DNA from: JACDBE01 sp051002015
Lineage (GTDB): Bacteria > Actinomycetota > Acidimicrobiia > Spongiisociales > UBA5794
Direction: 5' to 3'
Assembly: GCA_051002015.1 (NCBI GenBank)
Contig: JBPCMS010000047.1
Location: 1-14,185 of the forward strand
DNA: 14,185 nt
The position numbers and the translations under genes were made by a program. Shown piece after piece: positions 5,889 through 13,661 of the stretch (within the stretch, counting starts at the first letter, position 1; each line of letters starts with the position of its first letter). A model generated the notes under the pieces. That model was given only the letters and a program-made list of their open reading frames with translations, searched no databases and was not told the DNA's origin.

Positions 5889-6169
5889 TGACCGATCACT
5901 CGGGCGAGGCCGTGGCGGCAGCCCTGGAGGAGGCCCAGGAGCTGCTCGACCGTGACGGGGTCGAAGGCGTGGGGCAGGGGGCGACCGAGGATGGCGTCCC
6001 CTGCATCCTGGTCCTCACCGCCGGCCTGATCGACCCCGACAGCCTGCCGGCGACGATCAGCGGCGTCCCGGTGCGGGTCCTCGACATAGGCGAGCCGCCC
6101 ACCGCTCAGGACCACGACGCCAAGCAGGGGATCGTCACCGACGGGGACGAGGAGCCGGACCGCTCGTAG
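5888..6169 (+). CDS. Small protein resembling the N-terminal domain of NAL1-type trypsin-like proteases
   Basis: 93 residues from ATG 5888, preceded by GGAGG with four bases between, and overlapping the protease-fragment stop by one base, so the two were translationally coupled. The helix AVAAALEEAQELL leads into GVEGVGQGATEDGVPC, ILVLTAGLIDPDSLP and ISGVPVRVLDIGEP. This order of a helix, V-x-G-V-G-x-G, a strand with I-x-V, and L-P-x-x-I-x-G-V-P-V-x-V resembles the N-terminal domain preceding the catalytic lobes in the same protease family. The tail (QDHDAKQGIVTDGDEEPDRS) is acidic and probably disordered. It may be a standalone partner or inhibitor-like domain, or the result of gene shuffling. 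The open frame reaches back to 5045, but only this part is in the native frame. Confidence 0.6.
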   Translation: MTDHSGEAVAAALEEAQELLDRDGVEGVGQGATEDGVPCILVLTAGLIDPDSLPATISGVPVRVLDIGEPPTAQDHDAKQGIVTDGDEEPDRS

Positions 6170-6193
6170 GGGGCGGAACCGCCGGTTTGCCCC
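6170..6193 (+). terminator. Hairpin directly after the 93-residue gene
   Basis: GGGGC (6170-6174) pairs with GCCCC (6189-6193), and inside it AACC (6177-6180) pairs with GGTT (6184-6187) around a GCC loop, with a small internal bulge. It starts on the base after the TAG stop. No T-run follows. Confidence 0.5.
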
Positions 6194-6220
6194 TCGGTCT
6201 CATCGGGTAGCTGCCGCTGG

Positions 6221-6240
6221 CGGTCGCGCCGAAGCGACCG
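6221..6240 (+). other. Hairpin upstream of the ferritin-like gene
   Basis: CGGTCGC (6221-6227) and GCGACCG (6234-6240) form a perfect seven-base-pair stem with a six-base loop. It ends 24 bases before the ferritin-like ATG and ten bases before its AGGAG, so it could be a 5' leader structure or the last part of the upstream terminator. Confidence 0.4.
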
Positions 6241-6263
6241 ATGACCCGACAGGAGCAGGCCCA

Positions 6264-6857
6264 ATGAAGGATTCTCAGATAGACGAGTTGCTCTACCAGG
6301 CGCTCGAGACCGAGCTCGGTGGCGTGCTGGTCTACGAGGCGGCGATCCGCTGCGCGGTCAACACCGACCTCGAGCAGGAATGGCAGAAGTACCTCGACGA
6401 GACCAGGAACCACGTCCGCATCGTCACCGGGATCTTCTCGGATCTCGGCATGGACCCGTCGAAGGAGACCCCGGGCCGTATGGTGGTCCGCCACAAGGGT
6501 GAGTCGCTGATCAAGGCGATGGAGATGGCACAGAGTGGCGGCGACCCGACCGCCGCTCAGCTCGTGGCCGCCGAATGCGTGGTCGAGGCGGAGACCAAGG
6601 ACCACGCCAACTGGGGGCTGATCGGCGAGGTGGCGTCCAAATCGACCGGGGAGCGCGCCAGGGTGCTCCAGGAGGCCTACGACCAGGTGGAGGACGAGGA
6701 GGACCACCATCTGTACCACACGATGGGCTGGGCACGGGAGCTGTGGATCGAGTCACTGGGCATGGATGCCGTGCTCCCACCACCGGAGGAGCAGAAGAAT
6801 GTCGAGACCGCCATCGGGGCGTCCCGTGCCGAGCAGACACGGGAGGACATGCTCTGA
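6264..6857 (+). CDS. Ferritin-like (di-iron four-helix bundle) protein
   Basis: 197 residues, mostly helical, starting at ATG 6264 after AGGAG. Likely metal ligands are spread over four helices: E17 (ALETELGG), E46 and H50 (DETRNH), E110 and H114 (EAETKDH), and E145 and H149 (EDEEDHH). This is the layout of ferritin-like di-iron proteins, which bind a pair of iron or manganese ions and take part in oxygen or peroxide chemistry or iron handling. The closest recalled group is uncharacterised 180-200 residue ferritin-like proteins sharing the segments QALETELGG, ETPGRMVVRH and LWIESLGM. The C-terminal tail after about 170 is charged and probably flexible. The gene stands between hairpins and is probably a single transcription unit. 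The superfamily call is firm; the cellular role is unknown. Confidence 0.82.
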   Translation: MKDSQIDELLYQALETELGGVLVYEAAIRCAVNTDLEQEWQKYLDETRNHVRIVTGIFSDLGMDPSKETPGRMVVRHKGESLIKAMEMAQSGGDPTAAQLVAAECVVEAETKDHANWGLIGEVASKSTGERARVLQEAYDQVEDEEDHHLYHTMGWARELWIESLGMDAVLPPPEEQKNVETAIGASRAEQTREDML

Positions 6858-6870
6858 GCCCGGCATCGGA

Positions 6871-6898
6871 GCGCTGGGCCGTCCTCTCGGTCTAGCGC
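6871..6898 (+). terminator. Hairpin after the ferritin-like gene
   Basis: GCGCTGGGCCG (6871-6881) pairs with CGGTCTAGCGC (6888-6898) over eleven base pairs, two of them G-T, around a TCCTCT loop. It lies 13 bases beyond the ferritin-like stop and 22 bases before the topoisomerase start, so it probably separates the two genes. Confidence 0.55.
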
Positions 6899-6920
6899 AG
6901 CTGCCGGCGGAGGTCATCCG

Positions 6921-7958
6921 GTGACCGCAGTCGATTCACTTGCGCTGGCGAAACGTGCCCGGCTCCGCTACGTCTCGGATGAGGAGCCGGGTATCCGCCG
7001 CAGGCGTCGTGGCCGCGGGTTCTCGTTCGCCTACGGCAACGGCCGTCGTGTCTCGCAAGCCGACCGGGCGCGAATCTCGTCGCTGGGGATACCGCCGGCG
7101 TGGACCGAGGTATGGATCTGCCCGGACGCGGACGGTCACATCCAGGCCACCGGTCGTGATGCCGCCGGCCGCAAGCAGTACTGCTACCACCCGGCGTGGG
7201 ACGAGGTGCGCGACGAGGCCAAGTTCGAACGCCTCGGCCCGTTCGGATTGGCCCTGCCCCAACTGCGCCGGACGGTCGAGGCGGATCTGCGGCGGCGCCG
7301 GCTGCTGCACATCAAGGTGGTCGCCCTGGCGGTTGCGGTTCTGGACCAGACCCTGATCCGGGTCGGTAACCAGCGCTACTGCAAGGCGAACGGCTCGTTC
7401 GGCGTCACCACCCTCGAGGCGGACCACGTCGAGGTCGAGGGCGATCATGTCCGGTTCAGCTTCACCGCCAAGGGCGGCGCAGTGCGGGAGGTCGCCCTCA
7501 GAGATGCCAGGCTCGCCTCGCAGGTGTCTCGGTGCCAGGATCTCGAGGGCCAGCGGCTCTTCTCATATGAGTCCGAGAGAGGGATCGTCGCCGTCACCTC
7601 GGACGACGTCAACGCATATCTCGGGGAGGCGATGGGGGAGGCGTTCACCGCCAAGGACTTCCGCACCTGGGGCGGATCGGCGGTGGCGACGGCGTCGCTG
7701 GCCGTTTCGGGACCGCCCAGGGACGCCGAGGGTGAGGACCTCGTCCTGGCCGCCATCGACGAGGCCGCCGAGGCCCTGGGCAACACCCGCGCCGTGTGCC
7801 GGGAGTCGTATGTCCATCCGTTGGTGATCGACGCCTACCGCAACGGCGAGCTGGTCGCGGTGTGGCGCCGTTCGCGTTCGGGTCGGTTGATGAGGCGCCC
7901 CGAGAAGACCTTGGTCCGGCTCCTCAACGGCGACGATCGAGTCCCCGGTCGGGCCTGA
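6921..7958 (+). CDS. DNA topoisomerase IB (poxvirus-like bacterial type)
   Basis: 345 residues, the usual size for the bacterial family. It relaxes supercoiled DNA by nicking one strand through a 3'-phosphotyrosine bond, without ATP or metal. The N-terminal domain contains WTEVWICPDADGHIQATGRD and GRKQYCYHPAWDEVRD. The catalytic domain has R147 (LIRVGN), K184 (FTAKGG), R248 (KDFRTWGG), N288 (LGNTR) and nucleophile Y297 (ESYVHP). The N288-Y297 spacing of nine matches the Asn/Tyr pair known from the Deinococcus enzyme, so the active site is complete. The start GTG 6921 is supported by GGAGG seven bases upstream. The N-terminus is rich in arginine (GIRRRRRGRG). Nothing nearby shows viral or mobile origin, and many environmental bacteria carry this gene. 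Confidence 0.92.
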   Translation: MTAVDSLALAKRARLRYVSDEEPGIRRRRRGRGFSFAYGNGRRVSQADRARISSLGIPPAWTEVWICPDADGHIQATGRDAAGRKQYCYHPAWDEVRDEAKFERLGPFGLALPQLRRTVEADLRRRRLLHIKVVALAVAVLDQTLIRVGNQRYCKANGSFGVTTLEADHVEVEGDHVRFSFTAKGGAVREVALRDARLASQVSRCQDLEGQRLFSYESERGIVAVTSDDVNAYLGEAMGEAFTAKDFRTWGGSAVATASLAVSGPPRDAEGEDLVLAAIDEAAEALGNTRAVCRESYVHPLVIDAYRNGELVAVWRRSRSGRLMRRPEKTLVRLLNGDDRVPGRA

Positions 7959-8012
7959 ACCCGGTGACCGATGTCGCCTACGCCCGCCGCTTGCCGAACT
8001 TCAGCGGATCGC

Positions 8013-8044
8013 GTGTCGTGGCGACACCCAGGAACCTCAGGTTC
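8013..8044. terminator. Convergent hairpins between topoisomerase and flavoprotein genes
   Basis: GTGTCG (8013-8018) and CGACAC (8022-8027) form a six-base-pair stem with a TGG loop. Directly after it lies the perfect dyad GAACCT-C-AGGTTC (8032-8044). Both are symmetric, lie between two convergent genes and could act on either transcript. No T-run accompanies them, so termination is inferred from place and symmetry. Confidence 0.45.
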
Positions 8045-8050
8045 GCCGGA

Positions 8051-9412
8051 TCAGCGGCGGGGGATGTGGCGTAGGGCGTCCTCGATCCCGCGGTGGAAGG
8101 TGGGGTAGGCGTAGATCATGGTGCGGAGCAGGTCGAGCGGGGTCGCCGCCTTCACCGCCAGGGTGAGCAGCCCGATGACCTCGCCGCCGTTGGGTCCCAC
8201 CGCGGTGGCCCCGATCAGCACGTCGCGGCCCCGGTCGGCGACCAGCTTGATCACCCCGTCGTTGCCCGCCTTGTGCATCCATCCCCGCGCCGTGGTCGGC
8301 ACCGGGGTGGATCCGACGGTGACCTCGATCCCCTCGTCGTTGGCTGCCGCTTCGGTGAGCCCGACCGAGGCGACCTCGGGATCGGTGAAGGTCACCCTGG
8401 GGACGGCGGAGTAGTCGGCGGGGGCGTGGGACCGGCCGAGGATGTCGGCGGCGGCGATCGCCGCCTGGTACATGGAGACGTGGGTGAAGGCACCCTTGCC
8501 GGTGATGTCACCGACGGCCCACACCCCGTCCGCCACCCTGAGGTGCTCGTCGACGGGGACGGCGTCGACCGCCGGGTCGATCCCCAACACCTCGAGCCCC
8601 AGGTCGGTCAGACCGAGCCGGCGGCCGGTCGCCACCAGGAGCCGCTCGGCGGAGAGGTTGCGGCCGGTGGCCAGCGTCACCGAGAACAACGACCCGTCAT
8701 GGTCGATCCGGTCGGCGCCGTTCCCGGTGATCACCTCGATGCCCTCGCCTGCGAACACCGCGGCGACGATCTCTCCCGCCTCCGGCTCCTCCTGGGACAG
8801 CAACCGGTCGGCCTCGTCGACCACGGTGACCTCGACCCCGAACCTGGAGAACACCTGGGTCAGCTCGGCGCCGACCGCACCGCCGCCGAGCACGATCAGC
8901 GAGCGGGGCAGGGTTTCGGCAGCCACCGCCTCGTGGTTGGTCCAGTAGGGGGTGTCCGCCAGCCCGGCGATCGCCGGGATGTCGGGGCTGGTGCCGGTGG
9001 CGAGGACGATGGCCCGCCCCGCCCGGATCCGGCGGTCCCCGACGGAGACCACGCCCGGAGCCTCCAGCCGGCCGGTGCCCCGGACCAGCCGCCCCCCGTG
9101 CCCCTCGAGGCGCTCGACGGCGACGGTGTCGTCCCAGTCGGCGGTGGCGTCGGCGCGGATCCGGGCCGCCACCGGGTCCCAGTCGGGCCGCACCTCCGCC
9201 TCGCCCGCCATACCGGGGATGCGCCTGCCCTCCTCGAGCAGGTGGGCGGCCCTGACCATCATCTTGGTGGGGACGCACCCCCAGTACGGGCACTCGCCCC
9301 CGACCAGATGGCGCTCGACGGCGACGACGTCCAGCCCCGCCTCGGCCAGCTCGCCGGCAAGCCACTCGCCCCCGGGACCGGTGCCGATGACGATGACGTC
9401 AGCGTTCTCCAT
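8051..9412 (-). CDS. Pyridine nucleotide-disulfide oxidoreductase family flavoprotein
   Basis: 453 residues of the glutathione reductase / dihydrolipoamide dehydrogenase fold. FAD-binding GTGPGG is at 10-15, the redox disulfide C41-C46 in GGECPYWGCVPTK, NAD(P)H-binding GGGAVGAE at about 175, a second FAD motif AVGDITGKGAFTH at about 305, and a C-terminal dimerisation domain. The enzyme should pass electrons from NAD(P)H through FAD to the disulfide. In canonical members the C-terminus carries HxHPTxxE with the catalytic His-Glu pair; here it reads YAYPTFHR, so Y436 and R441 replace them. It is therefore unlikely to be a true lipoamide or mycothione reductase; it probably belongs to an uncharacterised CPYWGC subgroup. 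The start ATG 9412 follows GAAGGCGG. A 138-base gap separates it from the upstream aminotransferase, so it may have its own promoter. Confidence 0.87.
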   Translation of the reverse strand: MENADVIVIGTGPGGEWLAGELAEAGLDVVAVERHLVGGECPYWGCVPTKMMVRAAHLLEEGRRIPGMAGEAEVRPDWDPVAARIRADATADWDDTVAVERLEGHGGRLVRGTGRLEAPGVVSVGDRRIRAGRAIVLATGTSPDIPAIAGLADTPYWTNHEAVAAETLPRSLIVLGGGAVGAELTQVFSRFGVEVTVVDEADRLLSQEEPEAGEIVAAVFAGEGIEVITGNGADRIDHDGSLFSVTLATGRNLSAERLLVATGRRLGLTDLGLEVLGIDPAVDAVPVDEHLRVADGVWAVGDITGKGAFTHVSMYQAAIAAADILGRSHAPADYSAVPRVTFTDPEVASVGLTEAAANDEGIEVTVGSTPVPTTARGWMHKAGNDGVIKLVADRGRDVLIGATAVGPNGGEVIGLLTLAVKAATPLDLLRTMIYAYPTFHRGIEDALRHIPRR

Positions 9413-9550
9413 CCGCCTTCACTTCCCTCTGGTGGCGGCTCCGAAACCGCCCTCGATCCGATCCGGCCTGTCGCCGGGACCATCCCTGAGACCAGCCTTG
9501 CACACCGACCGGCGCCGGCACCTTCGCCGGGCGACACGGGCGACGACGGT

Positions 9551-10861
9551 TCATCCCAGGGCCTCGACCAGCGAGTCCTCGAAGGCGGTGAGGGTGGTGG
9601 CGATGTCCTCGTCGGAGTGGGCGGCCGACAGGAACAACGGCTCGCGGGCATCGTCGACCGGGAAGGCGCCGCGGTGGATCATCCCGATGGCGACCCTGCC
9701 GTAGAGGTCGGCGTCGTGGTTGACGAAGTCGCGGAAGTCCCTGGGCGGCTCCTCGCCGAGAAAGAGCCCCACCATCGACGGATGCCCCACCCCGTGGGCG
9801 GGCACGCCGTGATCGGCACAGATCCTGACCAGGCCGTCGGCCAATGCGCCTCCGGTCTTCTCGATCCGAGCGTACGGCTCGCCGGTGGCGAGCACGTCGA
9901 TGGTGGCCGAGGCGGCGGCGGCGGCGACGGCGTTCCCCGAGTAGGTGCCCGCCTGGGTGACCCCACCGGCCGCCCACACGTCCATCACCGCCTGCTTGCC
10001 GCCCACGGCGGCGACGGGGAATCCGTTGCCCATGGCCTTGGCGAACGTCCCCAGGTCGGGGGTGACCCCAAAGAGCTCCTGGGCGCCGCCGAAGGCGATC
10101 CGGAAACCGGTCTTGACCTCGTCGAAGATCAGCAGGCAGCCGTGTTGGTCGGCCAGCGTCCGCAGCCCCTCCAGGTAACCGGCGATGGGGAGCAGCCCGA
10201 AGAAGTTGCCCAGCATCGGCTCGACCAGCAGGGCAGCGACGTGGTGGCCGTCGGTGCGGAGCAGGTTCTCCATCGCCTCCAGGTCGTTGTAGGGGACGGT
10301 GCGGACGGTGGCCCGCACCGCCTCGGGGATCCCGCTCGACGCCTGCAGCGGCAGCGGCGACCGGCGCGAGCCCATCTGGCTCACGGTGGCCGACGCCGTG
10401 GAGAACAGCACGTAGTCGTGGGCGCCGTGGTACGCCCCCTCGAACTTGACGATCACCTCGCGCCCGGTCGCCGCCCGCGCCAGCCGGATGGCGTGCAGCG
10501 TGGCCTCGGTGCCGGTGTTGGTGAAGCGCATGGCGTCGATGTAGCCGACCGCGTTCTTGACCCTCTCGGCGGCCTCGATCTCACGCCGGGTGGTCATGGC
10601 GAAGGTGGTGCCGTCGGCCGCCGCCTCGGCCACGGCCTTGGCCACCGCCGGATGCCCGTGGCCCAGGATCACCGGCCCGAACCCCAGGTGGTAGTCGATG
10701 TACCGCTTGCCGTCCATGTCGAAGATGTAGGCGCCCTCGCCATGGTCGATGACCATGGTGTCGTCGTCGCCCCAGTAGCGGAACCCGCTCGATACGCCGT
10801 TGACCAGTACCTGGCGGCCTCGGTGGAACCAACTCGCCGTCTTCTCGCCCTGCAGACCCAT
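9551..10861 (-). CDS. Class III PLP-dependent aminotransferase (glutamate-1-semialdehyde aminomutase-like)
   Basis: 436 residues from ATG 10861, preceded by GGAGAG about nine bases away; GTG 10870 would add three residues but puts that GGAG too close. Family features: the phosphate-binding segment FTNTGTEATLHAIRLARA, AYHGAHD, the PLP-nitrogen aspartate D247 in FDEVKTGFR, the Schiff-base lysine K275 in TFAKAMGNGFP, and TYSGNAVAAAAA. The closest remembered group is the HemL-like branch. A heme role is unlikely: no tetrapyrrole gene is nearby, and it diverges from an aldehyde dehydrogenase-potAB operon. A transaminase acting on an imported amine or amino acid fits better: amine plus 2-oxo acid giving an aldehyde for the dehydrogenase. 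Fold and PLP chemistry are sure; the substrate is not. Confidence 0.85.
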   Translation of the reverse strand: MGLQGEKTASWFHRGRQVLVNGVSSGFRYWGDDDTMVIDHGEGAYIFDMDGKRYIDYHLGFGPVILGHGHPAVAKAVAEAAADGTTFAMTTRREIEAAERVKNAVGYIDAMRFTNTGTEATLHAIRLARAATGREVIVKFEGAYHGAHDYVLFSTASATVSQMGSRRSPLPLQASSGIPEAVRATVRTVPYNDLEAMENLLRTDGHHVAALLVEPMLGNFFGLLPIAGYLEGLRTLADQHGCLLIFDEVKTGFRIAFGGAQELFGVTPDLGTFAKAMGNGFPVAAVGGKQAVMDVWAAGGVTQAGTYSGNAVAAAAASATIDVLATGEPYARIEKTGGALADGLVRICADHGVPAHGVGHPSMVGLFLGEEPPRDFRDFVNHDADLYGRVAIGMIHRGAFPVDDAREPLFLSAAHSDEDIATTLTAFEDSLVEALG

Positions 10862-10884
10862 CGTGATCACTCTCCGTACGTCTC

Positions 10885-10902
10885 ACCCCGGTCCTCCGGG
10901 GT
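10885..10902 (-). other. Hairpin in the 5' region of the aminotransferase gene
   Basis: ACCCCGG (10885-10891) and CCGGGGT (10896-10902) pair over seven bases with a four-base loop. On the minus strand the loop reads AGGA. It lies 24 bases upstream of ATG 10861 and could influence translation or be a divergent-promoter element. The 290-base divergent region 10862-11151 otherwise shows only the elements listed here. Confidence 0.35.
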
Positions 10903-11040
10903 CGATCTCGCCGGTCTGGGACACCCCACCGATGAGCGGCTCGAGCGACACGCTCTCACCCCTCTCCGGCCTGGCCCGCAATCTAGCCCGGAGACGCTCC
11001 AGCGTGTCGGGCCTGCGGTGGCCGCGTGCGTCCGTATCGC

Positions 11041-11081
11041 CGCCGGGTTCCCCGGCGCGCTGCAGGTCAGATCGGTATGCT
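11041..11081 (+). promoter_or_regulatory. GC-rich hairpin and -10-like box upstream of the aldehyde dehydrogenase operon
   Basis: CGCCGGG (11041-11047) and CCCGGCG (11051-11057) form a seven-base-pair stem with a TTC loop. It is followed by TATGCT (11076-11081), a good TANNNT -10 box that would give a leader of roughly 64 bases before ATG 11152. No -35 box is convincing. The hairpin could insulate the divergent transcripts or be a regulator site. Confidence 0.35.
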
Positions 11082-11151
11082 CGACGGCCATCCGAGGGCG
11101 GATGTCGGATCGTCGGAGGCACCGCATTGCGGGACGGACGGAAGAGGCAGC

Positions 11152-12591
11152 ATGGCAGACACGCTCGACCTGTACCTGGCGGGCGAATGGACCCAGGGGA
11201 CCGGTGACCGCCACCACCGGCTGATCAGCCCGGCAACCGGCGAGCACATCGCCGATGTGCCGCTCGCCTCGGCGGCAGACATCGACCGCGCCGTCGCCGC
11301 CGCTCGGGAAGCCCAGGACGACTTCCGGTTCTGGTCGCCGTTCGAGCGGGCCGACCTGCTCCACCGCATCGCCGCCGCCATCGAGACCATGGTCCCCGAG
11401 ATCGCCAGGATCCAGACCCTCGAACAGGGCAAGCCCTACCACGCCGAATCGGTGGCGGACATCGCCGAAGCCAACCAGTACTTCCTCAACGCAGCCGAGG
11501 ACGTGAAGCGGCTGACCGGCGAGACCATCCCCACCACGGACCGCAACAAGCGCATGTTCACCTACCACCGTGCGGTGGGGGTGTGGGCGGCGATCACCCC
11601 GTGGAACTTCCCGGTGACGATCCCGCTGGAGTACGTCGGCCCCGGTCTGGCCACCGGCAACGCCGTCATCGTCAAACCTCCCGAGTTCACCCCCTGGGCG
11701 CTGCTCGAGCTGGCCAAGGCGTTCGACCAGGCCGGGGTACCCAAGGGGCTGGTGTCGATCATCCCCGGTGGCGGTGACATCGGCTCGATGCTGGTGGGCC
11801 ATCCCGGGATCGACGCCATCGGCTTCACCGGATCGTCCGAGACGGGGCGCAAGATCATCGCCGCCATGGGGATCAAGCGGTCGATCATGGAGATGTCGGG
11901 CAACGGGCCGACCATCGTCACCGACGATGCCGACGTCGCCGCCGCCGCCAGGGCCGCCGTGTTCGGTGCCTACTACAACGCCGGCCAGGTGTGCTGCGCC
12001 ACCGAGCGGGTGATCGTGACCGAAGCAGTCCACGACGAGTTCGTCGAGCACGCCCTCAAGGCGGCCGACACCGTCGTGCTCGGCGACCCATTCGACCGGG
12101 CGACCACGATGGGCCCGCTCAACAACGAACCGACCGCAGCCAAGATGGACCGCCATATCGCCGACGCCGCCGACCGGGGTGCCCTGCTGCTCAGCGGCGG
12201 GGGTCGGGCGCCGGGGCACGCCACCGACCTGTACTACGACCTCACCGTTCTCGACCGGGTCCCCGAGGCGGCGGCGGTCTCGCAGGAGGAGAGCTTCGGC
12301 CCCGTCCTGCCCATCCTCACCGCAGCCGACGACGAGGACGCCGCCGGTATCGCCAACCGCACCAGGCTCGGGCTGCAGGCGGCGGTGTTCACCACCAGCC
12401 TGAGCAGGGCGTTCTGGTACGCCGACCGGATCAGGTCGGGCACGGTGGTGATCAACGACTCGACCGACTTCTGGGAAACGTTCCAGCCGTTCGGGGGCGC
12501 CGCCGGCACCGACACCGGATGGGGCCGGGGCCGGATCGAGGAGTTCACCGATCTGCAGACGCTGGTCATCGACCTCGGGTCGGCGGAATGA
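11152..12591 (+). CDS. NAD(P)-dependent aldehyde dehydrogenase
   Basis: 479 residues, usual ALDH length, oxidising an aldehyde to its acid. Catalytic parts are complete: N152 in TPWNFPV, E247 in MEMSGNGP, and nucleophile C281 in NAGQVCCATERV. IGFTGSSETGRKI is the cofactor-binding loop, and EESFGPVLPI lies in the C-terminal part. EMSGNGP in place of the common ELGGNDP, and CC after GQV, mark it as a divergent semialdehyde-dehydrogenase-type member. The start ATG 11152 follows GAAGAGG; the open frame extends upstream but without family sequence. The stop overlaps the potA start as ATGA, so the genes are translationally coupled. The substrate is probably the aldehyde made by the divergent aminotransferase, for example one from polyamine or omega-amino-acid breakdown; that link is inference. 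Confidence 0.9.
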   Translation: MADTLDLYLAGEWTQGTGDRHHRLISPATGEHIADVPLASAADIDRAVAAAREAQDDFRFWSPFERADLLHRIAAAIETMVPEIARIQTLEQGKPYHAESVADIAEANQYFLNAAEDVKRLTGETIPTTDRNKRMFTYHRAVGVWAAITPWNFPVTIPLEYVGPGLATGNAVIVKPPEFTPWALLELAKAFDQAGVPKGLVSIIPGGGDIGSMLVGHPGIDAIGFTGSSETGRKIIAAMGIKRSIMEMSGNGPTIVTDDADVAAAARAAVFGAYYNAGQVCCATERVIVTEAVHDEFVEHALKAADTVVLGDPFDRATTMGPLNNEPTAAKMDRHIADAADRGALLLSGGGRAPGHATDLYYDLTVLDRVPEAAAVSQEESFGPVLPILTAADDEDAAGIANRTRLGLQAAVFTTSLSRAFWYADRIRSGTVVINDSTDFWETFQPFGGAAGTDTGWGRGRIEEFTDLQTLVIDLGSAE

Positions 12592-13661
12592 CCGACCGGT
12601 GCGCCGTCGGCATCCACGGGGTCACCAAGCGGTTCGGCGACGTCGCCGCCGTTGACGCCATCGATCTCGAGATCGCCGACGGGGAGTTCTTCTCGCTGCT
12701 CGGCCCGTCCGGGTGCGGGAAGACCACCACGCTGCGGATGATCGCCGGGCTCGAGTTCCCCACTGAGGGGAGCATCAAGATCTTCGGCGAGGAGATGGCG
12801 CTGCGGCCGCCCAACAAGCGCCCGGTCAACACCGTCTTCCAGTCGTACGCCCTCTTCCCCCACATGACGGTGGAGCAGAACGTCGCCTTCGGCTTGGAGA
12901 TGCAGGACGTCCCCAAGGCGGAGGCCCGGATGCGGGCCGGCGACGCCATCGACATGGTGCGGCTGGGAGCGATGACCAAGCGCAAACCGAGCCAGCTCTC
13001 CGGGGGGCAGCAGCAGCGGGTGGCCCTGGCCCGGGCACTGGTCAATCGCCCCCAGGTGCTGCTCCTCGACGAGCCGCTGGGGGCGCTCGACCTGAAGCTG
13101 CGCCAGGCGATGCAGATCGAGCTCAAGGACATCCAGCAGCAGGTCGGCATCACCTTCGTGTTCGTCACCCACGACCAGGAGGAGGCGTTGACCATGTCCG
13201 ACCGGATCGGGGTGATGAGCGAAGGCAAGCTGCTCCAGGTCGCTCCCGCCGAGGACATCTACGAGCGGCCGGCCAACCGGTTCGTGGCCGAGTTCATCGG
13301 CGAGACCAACTTCATCCCGGGCACCGTGGTGGAGAGGGACCGGGTGCGGCTCGGCAACGGGCAGGTGGTGACCGCCCGGGCCGGGCAGCCCGTAGGCACC
13401 GCGGTGACCCTGACCCTTCGCCCCGAGAAGCTCCATCTGCACGAGAAGGTCGACGAGGCCCCGGCGGATTACAACAACATCACCTGCAGGATCGTGCGCC
13501 GGCTGTACTTCGGCGACTCCCGGTACTACGAGCTGGAGGCGGGGCTGGGGGCGATCGTCGACTGCCGGGTGGAGAACATCCCAAGGTTGAGAACCTGGTC
13601 GGTGGATGACGAGGTCGTCCTCAGCTTCCATCCCCAGGCGGCCGAGGCCCTGTCCGAATGA
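12588..13661 (+). CDS. potA: ABC importer ATP-binding protein, spermidine/putrescine (PotA) type
   Basis: 357 residues with every ABC ATPase motif: Walker A GPSGCGKTT at about 40, Q-loop VFQSYALFPHMTV, signature LSGGQQQRVA, Walker B LLLDEPLGALD, and switch histidine FVTHDQEEAL. The C-terminal part from about 240 (FIGETNFIPGTVV, LRPEKLHLHEK) is a TOBE-type regulatory domain, as in PotA, FbpC and other importers of the MalK/PotA group. It powers uptake through the membrane subunit encoded next. ATG 12588 overlaps the aldehyde dehydrogenase stop (ATGA) and the potB start overlaps its own stop in the same way, so the three are tightly coupled. The PotA-like subgroup also serves opines, iron and other amines, so the substrate is only probable. 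Confidence 0.87.
   Translation: MTDRCAVGIHGVTKRFGDVAAVDAIDLEIADGEFFSLLGPSGCGKTTTLRMIAGLEFPTEGSIKIFGEEMALRPPNKRPVNTVFQSYALFPHMTVEQNVAFGLEMQDVPKAEARMRAGDAIDMVRLGAMTKRKPSQLSGGQQQRVALARALVNRPQVLLLDEPLGALDLKLRQAMQIELKDIQQQVGITFVFVTHDQEEALTMSDRIGVMSEGKLLQVAPAEDIYERPANRFVAEFIGETNFIPGTVVERDRVRLGNGQVVTARAGQPVGTAVTLTLRPEKLHLHEKVDEAPADYNNITCRIVRRLYFGDSRYYELEAGLGAIVDCRVENIPRLRTWSVDDEVVLSFHPQAAEALSE

Noticed and set aside
5045..6169. A single 374-residue protein
   Set aside because: Its middle part (about 5553-5887) is low-complexity Arg/His/Gln sequence, the shifted shadow of clear protease sequence in another frame. It is better read as a truncated membrane gene, a protease fragment and a separate small gene.
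7963..8074. A small plus-strand gene between the topoisomerase and the flavoprotein
   Set aside because: The open stretch has no ribosome binding site, no family pattern, and overlaps both the convergent hairpins and the end of the flavoprotein gene.
8093..11224. A very long open frame of 1043 codons on the plus strand
   Set aside because: It lies antisense to the flavoprotein and aminotransferase genes, is rich in Gly, Asp, His, Arg and Pro without any domain pattern, and is explained by high-GC codon bias on the other strand.
10867..12219. A 450-codon minus-strand frame across the aldehyde dehydrogenase
   Set aside because: It is antisense to a gene with complete active-site motifs and spans the divergent promoter region; shadow frame.
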